A stretch of DNA of 64,000 nucleotides from Carex sylvatica. Taxonomy: Eukaryota > Streptophyta > Magnoliopsida > Poales > Cyperaceae. A model generated the notes under the pieces. It did no database searches, was not told where the DNA came from, and was given only the letters and a program-made list of their open reading frames with translations. A program made the translations under genes and the position numbers. This document shows, piece after piece, positions 1-12,000 of the stretch (position 1 is the first letter of the stretch; each line of letters starts with the position of its first letter). Location of the stretch: the NCBI GenBank assembly GCA_964058845.1, contig CAXKVR010000087.1:1-64000 (forward strand), given 5' to 3'.

Positions 1-620
1 CTTCAGTTATATTGGATCCATTTATAATTCTACTTTACCAAGGGGCCCAAAATATCATTTCTCATTATTAATGAGTGGCAATGATGCTATTGACATATAT
101 CATTTTCCCGCACAAGTTACATATAAAGAACTATTATTTTTTATCACCACTTCTTGCAAGTAGCTTTTAATAATAATTACGTTGTACATTCCTCATGTGA
201 AAACAATATATGTCTCAATCTTGAAATCAGAGACACGATGAAAACATTAATGACACTAACACAATCCATATAATGTTTCATCTATTAGGTCTGTTCAATA
301 TATGAAGCATTTCATATATTCGTATTATTAAATAATAATCTTTTATCAACGTTTGCAGAACTACAACGTACTTTTAATCAACACGACAGTCTTATATGTC
401 ATATTAGTGTTCCTGCTAATATGCAAGACCTGTGAACATTTTAGTGTTGTATATTTATTTACTTAAAGTCCTGCAGTTCAAGACCAAGTGCATCTTCTTG
501 AACACTTCTAAATATAAATATAAAACTCATGGAACAAAATGTAAATCACATTCAATTCATAAATATAACATACATAAAAGATAATCAACAAATGATAACT
601 TTTAGAACACAAATCTAACA
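1..620 (-). mobile_element. LTR fragment, inverted, running off the left window edge
   Basis: This stretch is the reverse complement of the first about 620 bp of the solo LTR at 21961-23729, with only scattered differences. Its right edge reads ...AAATCTAACA, which is the complement of the LTR start TGTTAGATTT, so the 5' end of the LTR lies at 620 and the element runs leftward out of the window. It abuts a CACTA protein-coding remnant exactly at 621, so it is an insertion into that element. Whether it is a solo LTR or the end of a complete retrotransposon cannot be seen. Confidence 0.85.
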
Positions 621-1201
621 GTGAGGACCTTCCAAGGATATGACATCAACGGGTACACATTTTACACAAGAAATCAAGATTCAAAGAGTACTGTGCAAAA
701 CAGTGGAGTGACGTTAGTAGCCGTTTCGAGTGATTTGTCAGATCCTAAAGGTGCTGGACCATCGCATGCATCAATGTCATATTACGGGTTTGTTGAAGAA
801 ATTTGGGAGGTAGGTTATAGAAAATTTAACATTCCGTTATTTATGTGTAAATGGGTCGATAACCGTAGGGGGTTAAAGTCGACGAAGATGGTTTTATTCT
901 AGTGGATTTCAGTAAGGCTGGATACAAGGATGATCCATTTATACTTGCAAGACAAGCCACGCAAGTGTTCTACGTTACTGATCCGGTCGATCGTTCAAGA
1001 CATGTCCTCTCTGGTAAAAGACGTATCATCGGGATTGATAATGTGGAAGACGAAGAAGCGTATGATCATTTTGATGAGATACCACCGTTTTCCACTGGCA
1101 TGGCATCTTTACCAACCGGTGAGGATAATAAGACAAGTCACACGCGCAACGATCATAATGAAGGAGAATGGATTGAAGTTTCCACTGGCAATAATCCCTA
1201 A
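621..1201 (+). pseudogene. CACTA transposon protein remnant with DUF4216-type domain, frameshifted
   Basis: The translation contains the hallmarks of DUF4216, the domain found near the C-terminus of plant En/Spm (CACTA) TNP2-like transposon proteins: GYDINGYTFYT near the start, then YYGFVEEIWEVGY, CKWVDN and, in the next frame, KDDPFILARQATQVFYVTDP. The two halves are in different frames. The first frame stops at 900-902 while the second half is open to a stop at 1201. The shift maps to the five-G run at 868-872, one base short of the expected phase. The 5' part of the gene is cut off by the LTR insertion at 620. The identification rests on remembered family motifs; the product would not be functional. 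Confidence 0.8.
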
Positions 1202-1689
1202 ATTTTTATTGGTATGTCAAAATATAAAAATATAAAAAATGTGATTTATTATTATTTAATATTGCTGACTTAAGAAATTTTTCTTTTTTTAGGATGCATT
1301 GAAACACTAGACAATGAAAAGCATGCATGCAAGTTATTCTTCAATGTTTCTTGTAACTTATTTCTTTTCATGTTATATGTAAATTTATTAGCTTATTTTT
1401 TAATTTTTAATGTTACTATTTAGTAGAATTTATTCAAATAATTTCATAAAATAATTTTTAAGATGTAATTTATAAGATAATATGTTTTCAGTGATCTTAT
1501 TAAAATTACTTCCTAAAAATTATTTATAAATTAGATAGAATATAAGCTACAAAAATATCATTTTAATTTTTTCAAAATAAACATCCTGATTTTAATTTCT
1601 ACAAAAGTTATTTACAAAAAATCATACACATACACATTTTGATTTTAATTTTTAAAAAAAACATACACATACAAAAATATAACTGTACA

Positions 1690-1796
1690 TATTAAGAAAT
1701 ACACTATCTCGATCGGTTCCTACCTTCAAAACCGATCCAGTTACTTATCTGGATCGGTTTTGAAGATACGAACCGATCCAGATAGTGTATTTCTTA
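1690..1796. repeat. Long inverted repeat built from subterminal CACTA motifs
   Basis: About 50 bp on the left (1690-1739) is mirrored by about 50 bp on the right (1747-1796) with only a few mismatches and a 7-bp loop. Both arms carry ACTATCTSGATCGGTT and AAAACCGATCCAG. This could form a strong hairpin. The same motif family is concentrated at the right end of the element (5560-5995), where such repeats are typically transposase-binding sites in CACTA elements. Confidence 0.75.
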
Positions 1797-1924
1797 AAAA
1801 TTTCTTATAAATTTTGTAAAAATAAATTACTTATTTAAAATTATTTTATAAATTATTTTAATAAATTATTTTAATAAGAAATGTTAAACAAAATTACTTC
1901 CTAAAAAATATTTCTAAAAAAATG

Positions 1925-2530
1925 CTTTTTTTTTTATAAATTATCTTGTTAAATGTAAGCTACAAGAATTTGTTACATCAAATAAGTTTTCAAAAAGCAT
2001 GAAATTTATTTAGTGTTGATATTTTCAAACCACTAAAAATAATAAAATTATTTATAAGAATTTACGATTAAAATAATTTACAAAAATATAACACATACAC
2101 ATTCTGATTTTCATTTTTTTAAAAAGTATATACATACAAAAATATAGTTATTACAAATAAAACTCTACACTATCTGGATCAGTTTCTATCTTCAAAATCG
2201 ATCTAGATAGGTATCAGGATCGGTTATTAGCTTAAAAACCGATCCAGATGGTGTATTTCTTAAAAATTTCTTATAATTTTTTAAAAATCTAATAAATTAT
2301 TCTGTTTTACAAATTTTTTCTAAAAGTTTGGTTTTTTTTATTTATAAATTATCTTGTTAAATGTAAGCTACAAAAATTTGTTACATAAAATAAGTTTTCA
2401 AAAAGCATGAAATTTATTTAGTTTTGATATTTTCAAACCACTAAAAATAATAAAATTATTTATAAGAATTTACGATTAAAATAATTTACAAAAATATAAC
2501 ACATACACATTCTGATTTTCATTTTTTTAA
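1925..2530. repeat. Tandem duplication of about 410 bp
   Basis: A block containing TTATAAATTATCTTGTTAAA, a run on phases of CAAAAAGCATGAAATTTATT, and ATAACACATACACATTCTGA occurs at about 1933-2120 and again at about 2342-2528, offset about 410 bp. The first copy is followed by a palindromic GATCGGTT segment at 2165-2262, and the second by a single short half site. Confidence 0.65.
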
Positions 2531-2904
2531 GAACCAATCTTGATAGCTATATTACATATTAATAATTATTTTAATAAATTAGTTTTGTAAGAAATCTTTC
2601 AAAGAAACTTATAAATTATTTTAAATTGTAACATCAAATAAGTTTTAAAAAGTAAGATACTTATTTTAATAAGAAATCTTTACAAAATATGATAACTTAT
2701 ACATATAATATCATAACATATAAATTATTTATAAATTATATAAGTTATTTGTAAATTATTTATAAAATTATTTTAAAAAATAACCTTCTAAATATCTGAT
2801 AACTTATACATATAATATCATACACATAAACATCATGTTTTTAATTTTTTAAAATATCATGCACATAACATATACATATAATATAACAGAAATAAAATGA
2901 GTTA

Positions 2905-3022
2905 TCAGGATCGGTTCTTAAGTTAGGAACTGATCCTGATGTGTATCTGGATCGGTTCTTAAGTTAGGAACCGATCTTGATACATACAATCTGGATCGGT
3001 TGAGTTTAGAACCGATCTTGAT
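2905..3022. repeat. Three GATCGGTT palindromic motifs upstream of the Ulp1-like gene
   Basis: GGATCGGTTCTTAAGTTAGGAAC and variants occur three times in 120 bp, next to the start of a CT-rich leader. The placement directly upstream of a transposon gene suggests a promoter-proximal binding array, by analogy to En/Spm; this is inference. Confidence 0.6.
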
Positions 3023-3896
3023 AAGGATTTAGGGTTTAGGGCGCCGGTTCAATATTTAGCCAAAAATTGGAAATTTTCAAAACCCGTGGCCTCTCTCTTC
3101 CTTTTCTCCTCAAACACATAGCCTACCTCCACCGTGCGTCTCTCTTCCTCTCCTTCTCAAAACCCTAGTCCGTCGGCTCGTTGCCTTTTCCTCTCCTCCT
3201 CTGTGATGTCTTCTCCTCCGTTCAAGGTTTCTCTTCCACCCCTCCGTCGGCTCGTTGGCTCCACCTCCCTCTCCTTCTCAAACTTGGGTAAGTCCCCTCT
3301 CCCTCTCCCTTTAACAAAATCAGTTTATTAAGAATTGTTTAGAAATTATTGTCAATTCGGATTAGAAATTATTGTTAATTCGGATTATAAATTGTTGATA
3401 ATTCGGTTTATTAGAAATTGTTGTTAATTTGGTTTATTAGAAATTCGGATTACAAACTCACAATGTCTTGTTGCTAATTAGAAATTGTTGCTTATTACAA
3501 ATTATTTAAAAAAATTAGTACCAAGGCTTATTAGAAATTGTTAGCAATCCTCTTATTTGTTTATTAGAAATTGCTTATTTGTAATTGTTAAACCTTGTTT
3601 GTTAACCCTAGTTACTCAAGTATACTTGGTACCAAGGCATTGTGAGAATTTTATATGGTATTGCTCAAGTATTGGTAATTTTGTTTGGTATTGAGTTAAC
3701 CTTAGTTGCTAATTCGAAATATTGTTAACCCTAGTTGCTTAATTGAGTTATAATCGAAATATTGTTAAACCTTTTTACTCAAATATGCCTATTTAATTGT
3801 TGCAAATTATATTGCTAATTTTATATGGTATCGCTCAAGTATTGGTAATTTTATATGGCATTGAGTTAACCCTAGTTGCTAATTCTTGCTTCATAT
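3023..3896 (+). other. CT-rich leader and AT-rich intron-like segment upstream of the Ulp1-like gene
   Basis: 3050-3330 is rich in CTCTCTTCC tracts and contains an AAAACCCTAG-type element, as in plant 5' untranslated leaders. A short Ser/Pro-rich frame here is low complexity and is not called as a gene. 3330-3870 is AT-rich with repeated TTATTAGAAATTGTT phrases and looks like an intron or spacer. Confidence 0.45.
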
Positions 3897-5273
3897 ATGA
3901 AAGGTGATAGTGAGATAGTCTCGGCTAAGAAACGAGGAAGAGGGCCTAATAAAATTAAGGAGAAGTTTAACGAGAAAGGCAAAAAGCTAGAACTTGACAA
4001 ATTTTACAGGCCGGTTGTTACTCGAGATACGACGAGTTTTGCAACAGAATTTGGGATATTGGTAAGAATGAATGTTTCTCTAAGGTTCCAACGGAATTTG
4101 GCAGTCCATTCAAAATCGATCCGCCACTTGATATTTTCTGTTTAGCAAGGTCCATATACATTTATGCAGATGATTATGCGGCCTTGCTTACACCACGGGA
4201 GTGGCTCACTGGACCAGTCATTCAGATATGGATGCTATGAGTTTAATATTCATAATAATTGCAGAATTCAGTACTTTTAATTCAAATTTCACAAACTTGA
4301 GAACACATGTATGCCTTCTTTTTTTTAGGTATTGGCACAAATTCATCAAGGAGGAATTTCCCGATGAGCAAATTGGTTTCATGGACCCCCGGCGAACAAA
4401 TGCCATCTTGCTGCATGATGACCGATGAGGTGTTCTTCAATACATGAGGAAAGCACTCCAAGAGAATCGGGACAAGAGATTGATCTTCATACCTTACCAT
4501 CAGATGTTAGTGTTATATATATATATTATAATTTTATTATATTTCTTTCAATTCATATAAATTATAGAATATGACATGCTACAAACCTAACATGCAGAAA
4601 TCATTGCATATTGACCATGCTTATACCAAGAGAACGTTTATACCAAGAGAACGTGCATTGTACGTGTACGATTCCGATAAGAAGAGCAAAAAAATTCTAA
4701 TGATCACTGCTGCGGTCGAGGAGTAAGTGGCTTTCTTAATTTTACGTTTGTTTAGAATTCTAATGATTTTATTATTATATTATCATTTTAAATATCTCTC
4801 GTAAGTACTAATTGTTCAATTTGTTCATATTTCAACAGTGCCTTCACTAGGGAAATGGGTATTTCTTTAACGGTTCATAACGATTGCAAGGTAATAGTTT
4901 CTATTGAGATATAATTATAAGGATCTAGATGCAAAAATTTGTGAATATCTAAACATATAAATCATTGGTATGCTCATTAACTTACATTTTATTTTTTACA
5001 AACTTGTTATATAGTGCCCACAACAACCAGCCGGCTGGGAATGTGCATATTATGTCATGTTGCTCATGCAAGACATAATAAGCGAACACCTCGATTCTTT
5101 TCCGAACTTAAGGGTATATATGCATTTATATATTTTTCAAAAGTAATGATAAATTATTGCTTTAAATATAATAAAATACAAAATTAATTGTGCATGCTCT
5201 TCTATCTTTTTAAAAATGCAGGATATTCCTGTTAAACATAATGTACAACGCTTGGGCGATTTTCGAAAAATGT
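3897..5273 (+). pseudogene. Ulp1/C48-like cysteine protease gene of the CACTA element, degenerate
   Basis: Intron-separated segments resemble the Ulp1-like (C48 SUMO-protease fold) gene common in plant CACTA and MULE transposons. A basic N-terminal exon (3897-4053, KKRGRGPNK...) ends at a GTAAG donor. The next segments encode EWLTGPVIQIW (about 4146-4250), YWHKFIKEEFPDEQIGFMDP and KRLIFIPYHQ (4330-4503), ILTMLIPRER and KKSKKILMITAAVE (about 4601-4722), a short exon (4838-4891), PQQPAGWECAYYVMLLMQD (5014-5113) with the expected catalytic Cys in the ECxYYVM motif, and a tail at 5221-5273. Stops occur at 4426 and in the EWLTGP segment, and a 17-bp tandem duplication at 4620-4653 shifts the frame. 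Exon limits are estimates from splice-like sites. Confidence 0.75.
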
Positions 5274-5559
5274 GAGTTAAATTTTTTTTACATGAGATTA
5301 GGCCGAGAATAAGTACAACATTGTAGGATGTGTGTAATTTTAATTTGCATGAACATGAATTTTTTGTAATAATTTAGGATGTGTATGATATTTAATTTAG
5401 GATGTTTATGTGATAGCTAATTTAGGATGTGTATGTGTATGAAACATAATTTTAGGATGTGTGACATTTCATTTCGGATTTGTGATAATTTAGCAAGAAT
5501 TTTGGCCAGCAAAATATGGAAGCTGGTCATTTAATAATTTTTTTTTATTCAATTTAACT
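5274..5559. other. Spacer between Ulp1-like gene and subterminal array
   Basis: AT-rich, with several copies of TTTAGGATGTGTATG-like phrases between 5320 and 5465. No gene was seen. Confidence 0.5.
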
Positions 5560-5995
5560 ATCTGGATCGATTCTTAGCTTAAGAACCGATCCAGATAGTC
5601 AATAATCTGAATTTAAAAAATTAAAAAATAATTAATAGTACCTATTAGGATCGGTTCTATTTAAAATCGATCTAGATAACTGACTATCTGGATCGGTTAT
5701 ATTTAAAACCGATCTAGATAACTGACTATCTGGATTGGTTTCTAGATTAAGCACCGATCCAGATAGTTATTTTCTGAATTTAAAAATTAAAAACTTTTTA
5801 ATATTAATCTGGATCGGTTGTATGTGACCCGATCTAGATAACTGACTATCTGGATTGGTTCTATTTAAAACTGATCCAGATTACTATCTAGATCGGTTTC
5901 TAGATTCAGAACCGATCCAGATTATTATAGTATCTGTATCGCCTTCATCAGGATCGGTTATATTCTGATACTAATATGTGTATATAACTGATCCT
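5560..5995. repeat. Subterminal repeat array of the CACTA element
   Basis: About ten copies of the motif ATCTGGATCGGTT and its complement AACCGATCCAGAT are packed in opposite orientations, for example 5563-5598, 5643-5710, 5728-5773 and 5810-5920, ending near the terminus at 6017. Some copies are mutated (GATTGGTT, GATCTAGAT). Dense, oriented short repeats next to the terminal inverted repeat are diagnostic for CACTA elements, where they bind TnpA-type proteins. Confidence 0.8.
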
Positions 5996-5999
5996 GATT

Positions 6000-6017
6000 C
6001 GTTATTTTCCACTAGTG
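6000..6017 (-). repeat. CACTA right terminal inverted repeat
   Basis: The complement of this segment reads CACTAGTGGAAAATAACG, starting with the canonical CACTA. The next base begins the satellite phrase TTCTCCAAACAC. The matching left terminus is outside the window. Confidence 0.82.
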
Positions 6018-9000
6018 TTCTCCAAACACATTTATTTGGAGTGTTGTATTAGCGTTGTAAATGTCCTATTATCTAGTGCTTAGTAGACACTCCTAGAATG
6101 CTCCAAACATCTTCAATTGGAGTGTTGTATTTGGGTTGTAAATACCCTATTATCTTACCATATAGAGACACTATCAGAGTTCTCCATACACATTCATTTG
6201 GAGTGTTGTATTAAAGTTATAAATATCATATTATCTTGTCATCTGTAGACACTAGTAGGGTGCCCCGTACATATTCAATTGGAGTGTTGTATTTGAGTTG
6301 CAAATACCCTATTATTTTGTCATATAGAGACACTACGAGAGTGCTCCAAATACCTTCAATTGGAGTGTTGTATTAGGGTTGTAAATACCCTATTATCTTG
6401 CCATAGTGGGACACTACTAGAGGGCTCCCAACATATTTAATTGGAGTGTTGTATTATGGTTGTAAATGCCTTATGATCTTGCCATATGGAGACACTATTA
6501 GATTGCTCCAAACGTCTTAAATTAGAGTGTTGTATTAGGGTTGTAAATGACCTATTATCTTGCCATAGATGGACACTACTAGCTCCAAACGCAATCAATT
6601 GGAATGTTATATTAAAGTTGTAAATACCCTATTATCTTTTCATCTGTAGACACTACTAGGGTACTACATACATATTCAATTGGAGTGTTGTATTTGAGTT
6701 GTAAATACCCTATTATCTTTCCATATAGAGACACTACCAGAGTGTCCCAAACACCTTCAATCGGACTGTTGTATTAGGGTTGTAAATGCCCTATTATCTT
6801 TCCATAGTTGGACACTACTAGGGTGCTTCCAACATATTCAATTGGATTGTTGTATTATGGTTGTAAATGCCCTATTATCTTGCCATATGGAGACACTATT
6901 AGAGTGCTCCAAACAACTTCAACTCGAGTGTTGTAATAGGTATGTAAGTACCCTATTATCTTGCTATATAGAGACGCTACAACGGTGCTCCAAACACCTT
7001 CAATTGGAGTGTTTAATTATGCTTCTAAATGCCATATTATATTGCCATATGGAGACGCTATTAGAGTTCTCCAAACACATTCATTTGGAGTATTGTATTA
7101 GCGTTGTAAATACCCTATTATCTTATCATTGGTAGACACTCCTAGAGTGCTCCGAACAACTTCAATTGGAGTGTATTTGGGTTGTAAATATCCTATTATC
7201 TTACCATATAGAGACCCTATCAGAGTTCTCCAAACACATTCATTTGGAGTGTTGTATTAAAGCTGTAAATACCCTATTATCTTGTCATGTGTAGACACTA
7301 GTAGGGTGCTCCGTACATATTCAATTGGAGTGTTGTATTTGAGTTGCAAATACCCTATTATCTTGCCATATACAGACACTACTAGAGTGCTCCAAACACC
7401 TTTAATTGGAGTGTTGTATTAAGGTTGTAAATGCCCTATTATCTTACCATAGGGGGACACTACTAGGGTGCTCCAAACATATTCAATTCGAGTGTTGTAT
7501 TATAGTTGTAAATGCCCTATTATCTTGCCATCTGGAGACACTTCTAGAGTGCTCCAAACACATTCAACTAGAGTGTCGTAATAGGGATGTAAAGACCCTA
7601 TTATCTTGCTATATAGAGATGCTACAAAGGTGCTCCAAACACCTTCAATTGGAGTGTTTAATTATGCTTCTAAATGCCATATTATCTTGCCATACGGAGA
7701 TACTATTAGAGTTCTCCAAACACATTCATTTGGAGTGTTGTATTAGCATTGTAAATGTCCTATTATCTTGTCATTAGTAGATACCCCTAGAGTGCTTCAA
7801 ACACCTTCAATTGGAGTGTTGTATTTGGGTTGTAAATACCCTATTATTTTACCATATAGATACACTATCAGAGTTCTCCAAACACATTCATTTGGAGTGT
7901 TGTATTAAAGCTGTAAAGACCCTATTATCTTGTAATCTGTAGACACTAGTAGGGTGCTCCGTACATATTCAATTGGAGTGTTGTATTTGAGTTGCAAATA
8001 CTTTATTATCTTGCCATATAGAGACACTACTAAAGTGCTCCAAACACCTTCAATTGGAGTGTTGTATTAGGGTTGTGAATACCCTATTATCTTGCCATAG
8101 TGGGACACTACTAGGGGGCTCCCAACATATTCAATTGGAGTGTTGTATTATAGTTGTAAATGCCCTATGATCTTGCCATATGGAGATACTATTAGATTGC
8201 TCCAAATACCTTCAATTGGAGTGTTGTATTAGAGTTGTAAGTACCCTATCATCTTGCCATATACAAACACTACTAGGGTTCTCCAAATGCAGTCATTTGG
8301 AGTGTTGTATTAAAGTTGTAAATACCCTATTATCTTATCATCTGTAGACACTAGTAGGGTGCTCTGTACATATTCAATTGGAGTGTTGCATTTGAGTTGA
8401 AAATACCCTACTATCTTGCCATATAGAGACACTACTAGAGTGCTTTAAACACCTTCAATTGGAGTGTTGTATTAGGGTTGTAAATACCCTATTATCTTGC
8501 CATAGTGGGACACTACTAGGGGGCTCCCAACATATTCAATTGGAGTGTTGTATTATGTTTGTAAATGTCCTATTATCTTGCCATATGGAGACACTATTAG
8601 ATTGCTCCAAATACCATCAATTTAAGTGTTGTATTAGGGTTGTAAATGACCTATTATCTTGCCATATATGGACACTACTAGGGTGCTCCAAACGCAATCA
8701 ATTGGACTGTTGTATTAAAGTTGTAAATACCCTATTATCTTGTCATCTGTAGACACTACTAGGGTACTCCATACATATTCAATTGGAGTGTTGTATTTGG
8801 GTTGCAAATACCCTATTATCTTTCCATATAGAGACACTACTAGAGTGCTCCAAACACCTTCAATGGGAGTGTTGTATTAGGGTTATAAATACCCTATTAT
8901 CTTACCTTAGTTGGACACTACTACAGTGGTCCCAACATATTCAATTAGAGTGTTGTATTATGGTTGTAAATGCCATATTATCTTATCATATAGAGACACT

Positions 9001-12000
9001 ATTAGAGTGCTCCAAACACCTTCAATTGGAGTGTTCTATTAGGGTTGTAACTGACCTATTATCTTAAAATAGAGGTACACTACTAAGGTGCACCAAACAC
9101 AATCAATTAGAGTGTTGTATTAAAGTTGTAAATGCCCTATTATCTTGCCATCTGGAGACACTTCTAGAGTGCTCCAAACACATTCAACTGGAGTGTTGTT
9201 ATAGGGTTGTAAATGTCCTATTATCTTGCCATATAGAGATACCATCAGAGTTCTCCAAACACATTCATTTGAATTGTTTTATTAGGGTTGTAAATGCCAT
9301 ATTACCTTGTCATCTGTATACCTTACTAGAGTGCTCCAAATACCTTCAACTGGTGTGTTGTATTAGGGTTGTAAGTACCCTATCATCTTGCCATATACAA
9401 ACTCTACTTGAGTGCTCCAAACACCTTCAATTGGAGTGTTGTATTAGGGTTCTAAATGACCTATTATCTTGCCATAGAGGGACACTACTAGGGTGCCCCA
9501 AACGCAATCAATTGGAGTGTTGTATTAAAGTTGTACATATCCTATTATTTTGTCATCTGTATACACTACTAGGGTACTCCGTACATATTCAATTGGAGTG
9601 TTGTACTTGGGTTGTAAATACCCTATTATCTTTCCATATAGAGACACTACCAGAGTGCTCCAAACACCTTCAATTGTAGTGTTGTATTAGGGTTATAAAT
9701 ACCCTATTATCTTGCCTTAGTTGGACACTACTACGGTGCTCCCAACATATTCATTTGGAGTATTGTATTATGATTGTAAATGCCCTATTATCTTGTCATA
9801 TAGAGACACTATTAGAGTGCTCCAAACACCTTCAATTGGAGTGTTGTATTAGGGTTGGAACTGACCTATTATCTTCCCACAGAGGGACACTACTAGGGTG
9901 CTCCAAACACAATCAATTAGAGTGTTGTATTAAAGTTGTAAATACCCTATTATCTTTTCATCTGTAGACACTACTAGGGTGCTCCGTACATATTCAGTTG
10001 GAGTGTTGTATTTGGGTTGCAAATACCCTATTATCTTGTCATATAGAGACAGTACTAGAGTGCTCCAAACACCTTTAATTGGAGTGTTGTATTAGGGCTG
10101 TAAATGCCCTATTATCTTGCCATAGGGGGACACTACTAGAGTGCTCCAAACAAATTCAACTGGAGTGTTGTAATAGGGTTGTAAAAACCCTATTATCTTG
10201 CCATATAGAGACACCATCAGAGTTCTCCAAACACATTCATTTGGAGTGTTTTATTAGGATTGTAAATGCCATATTACCTTGTCATCTGTATACCCTACTA
10301 GAGTGCTCAAAACACCTTCAACTGGAGTGTTGTATTAGGGTTGTAAGTACCCTATCATCTTGCCATATACAGACACTACTAGAGTGCTCCAAACACCTCC
10401 AATTGAAGTGTGGTATTAGGATTGTAAATACCCTATTATCTTGCCATATACAGACACTACTAGAGTGCTCCAAACACCTTCAATTGGAGTGTTGTATTAG
10501 GGTTGTAAATACCCTATTATCTTGCCATCCGAAGACACTTCTATAGTGGTTCAAACGCATTTAACCGGAGTGTTGTGTTAGGGTGTAAATACCCTATTTT
10601 CTTGCTATATAGAGACGCTAGATGGGTGCTCAAAACACCTTCAATTGGAATGTTCTATAATGCTTGTAAATGCCATATTATCTTGCCATATGAAGACACT
10701 ATTAGAGTTCTCCAAATACATTCATTTGGAGTGTTGTATTAGTGTTGTAAATGCCCTATTATCTTATCATTAGTTGACACTAGTAGGGATGTCCGTACAC
10801 CTTCAATTAGAGTATTGTATTTGGTTTGTAAATACCCTATTATCTTACCATATAGAGACACTATCAGAGTTCTCCAAACACATTCATTTGGAGTGTTGTA
10901 TTAAAGTTGTAAAGACCCCATTATCTTGTCATCTGTAGACACTAGTAGGGTGGTCCGTACATATTCAATTGGAGTGTTGTATTTTAGTTGCAAATACCCT
11001 ATTATCTTGCCATATAGAGACACTTCTAGAGTGCTCCAAATACCTTTAATTGGAGTGTTGTATTGGAGTTGTAAATTCTCTATTATCTTACCATAGTGGG
11101 ACTCTACTACGGTGCTCCAAACATATTCAATTCGAGTGTTGTATTATAGTTGTTATGCCTTATTATCTTGCCATCTGGAGACACTTCTAAAGTGTTCCAA
11201 ACACATTCAACTGGAGTATTGTAATAGGGATGGAAATACCCTATTATCTTGCTATATAGAGATGCTACAAGGGTGCTCCAAACACATTTAACTGGAGTGT
11301 TGTATTAGCATTGTAAATGCCCTATTATCTTGTCATTAGTAGACACTACTAGAGTGCTCCAAACACCTTCAATTGGAGTGTTGTATTTGGGTTGTAAATG
11401 CGCTATTATCTTACAATATAGAGACACTATCAGAGTTCTCCAAACACATTCATTTGGAGTGTTGTATTAGGGTTGTAAATGTCGTATTATATTGTCATGT
11501 GTAGACACTACTAGAGTGCTCCAAACACCTTCAATTGAAGTGTGGTATTAGGATTGTAAATACCCTATTATCTTGCCATATACGGACACTAGTGCTCCAG
11601 ACACCTTCAATTGGAGTGTTGTATTAGGGTTATAAATACCCTATTATCTTGCCATATGGGGACACTACTAGGGTGCTCCCAAGATATTCAATTCGAGTGT
11701 TGTATTATGGTTGTAAATGCCCTATTATCTTGTCATCTGGAGACACTATTAGATTGCTCCAAACACCTTCAATTGGAGTGTTGTATTAGGGTTGTAAATG
11801 ACCTATTATCTTTCCATCTGGAGACACTATTAGATTGCTCCAAACACCTTCAATTGGAGTGTTGTATTAGGGTTGCATATGTCTTTTAATTTACCATCTG
11901 GAGACACTACTTAGAGTACTGTAAACACCTTCAATAGAAGTGTTGTATTAGGGTTGTAAATACCTTATTATCCTTCTATATAGAGACACAACCAGAGTGC

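Larger units (their letters stand above)
1202..3100. other. AT-rich non-coding interior of the CACTA element
   Basis: No protein-coding signal was recognised. The stretch is very AT-rich and holds internal copies of the palindromic GATCGGTT repeat (1690-1796, 2165-2262, 2905-3022) and a local tandem duplication of about 410 bp. A second small repeat (ACTTATACATATAATATCATA) occurs near 2695 and 2804. Confidence 0.6.
621..6017 (+). mobile_element. CACTA (En/Spm) DNA transposon, right-hand part
   Basis: The element combines a DUF4216 remnant (621-1201), an Ulp1-like protease gene (3897-5273), short palindromic subterminal repeats built on ATCTGGATCGGTT, and a right end at 6000-6017 whose complement starts CACTAGTGG. 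Transposase-type gene plus Ulp1-like gene plus CACTA terminus is the usual make-up of large plant CACTA elements. Immediately right of 6017 the 81-bp satellite begins, so the element inserted in or at the edge of the satellite array. The left end, most of the transposase gene and the 3-bp target duplication partner are outside the window. Confidence 0.82.

Noticed and set aside
3134..3331. Ser/Pro-rich small protein
   Set aside because: It is a translation of a CT-rich leader with no homology signal.
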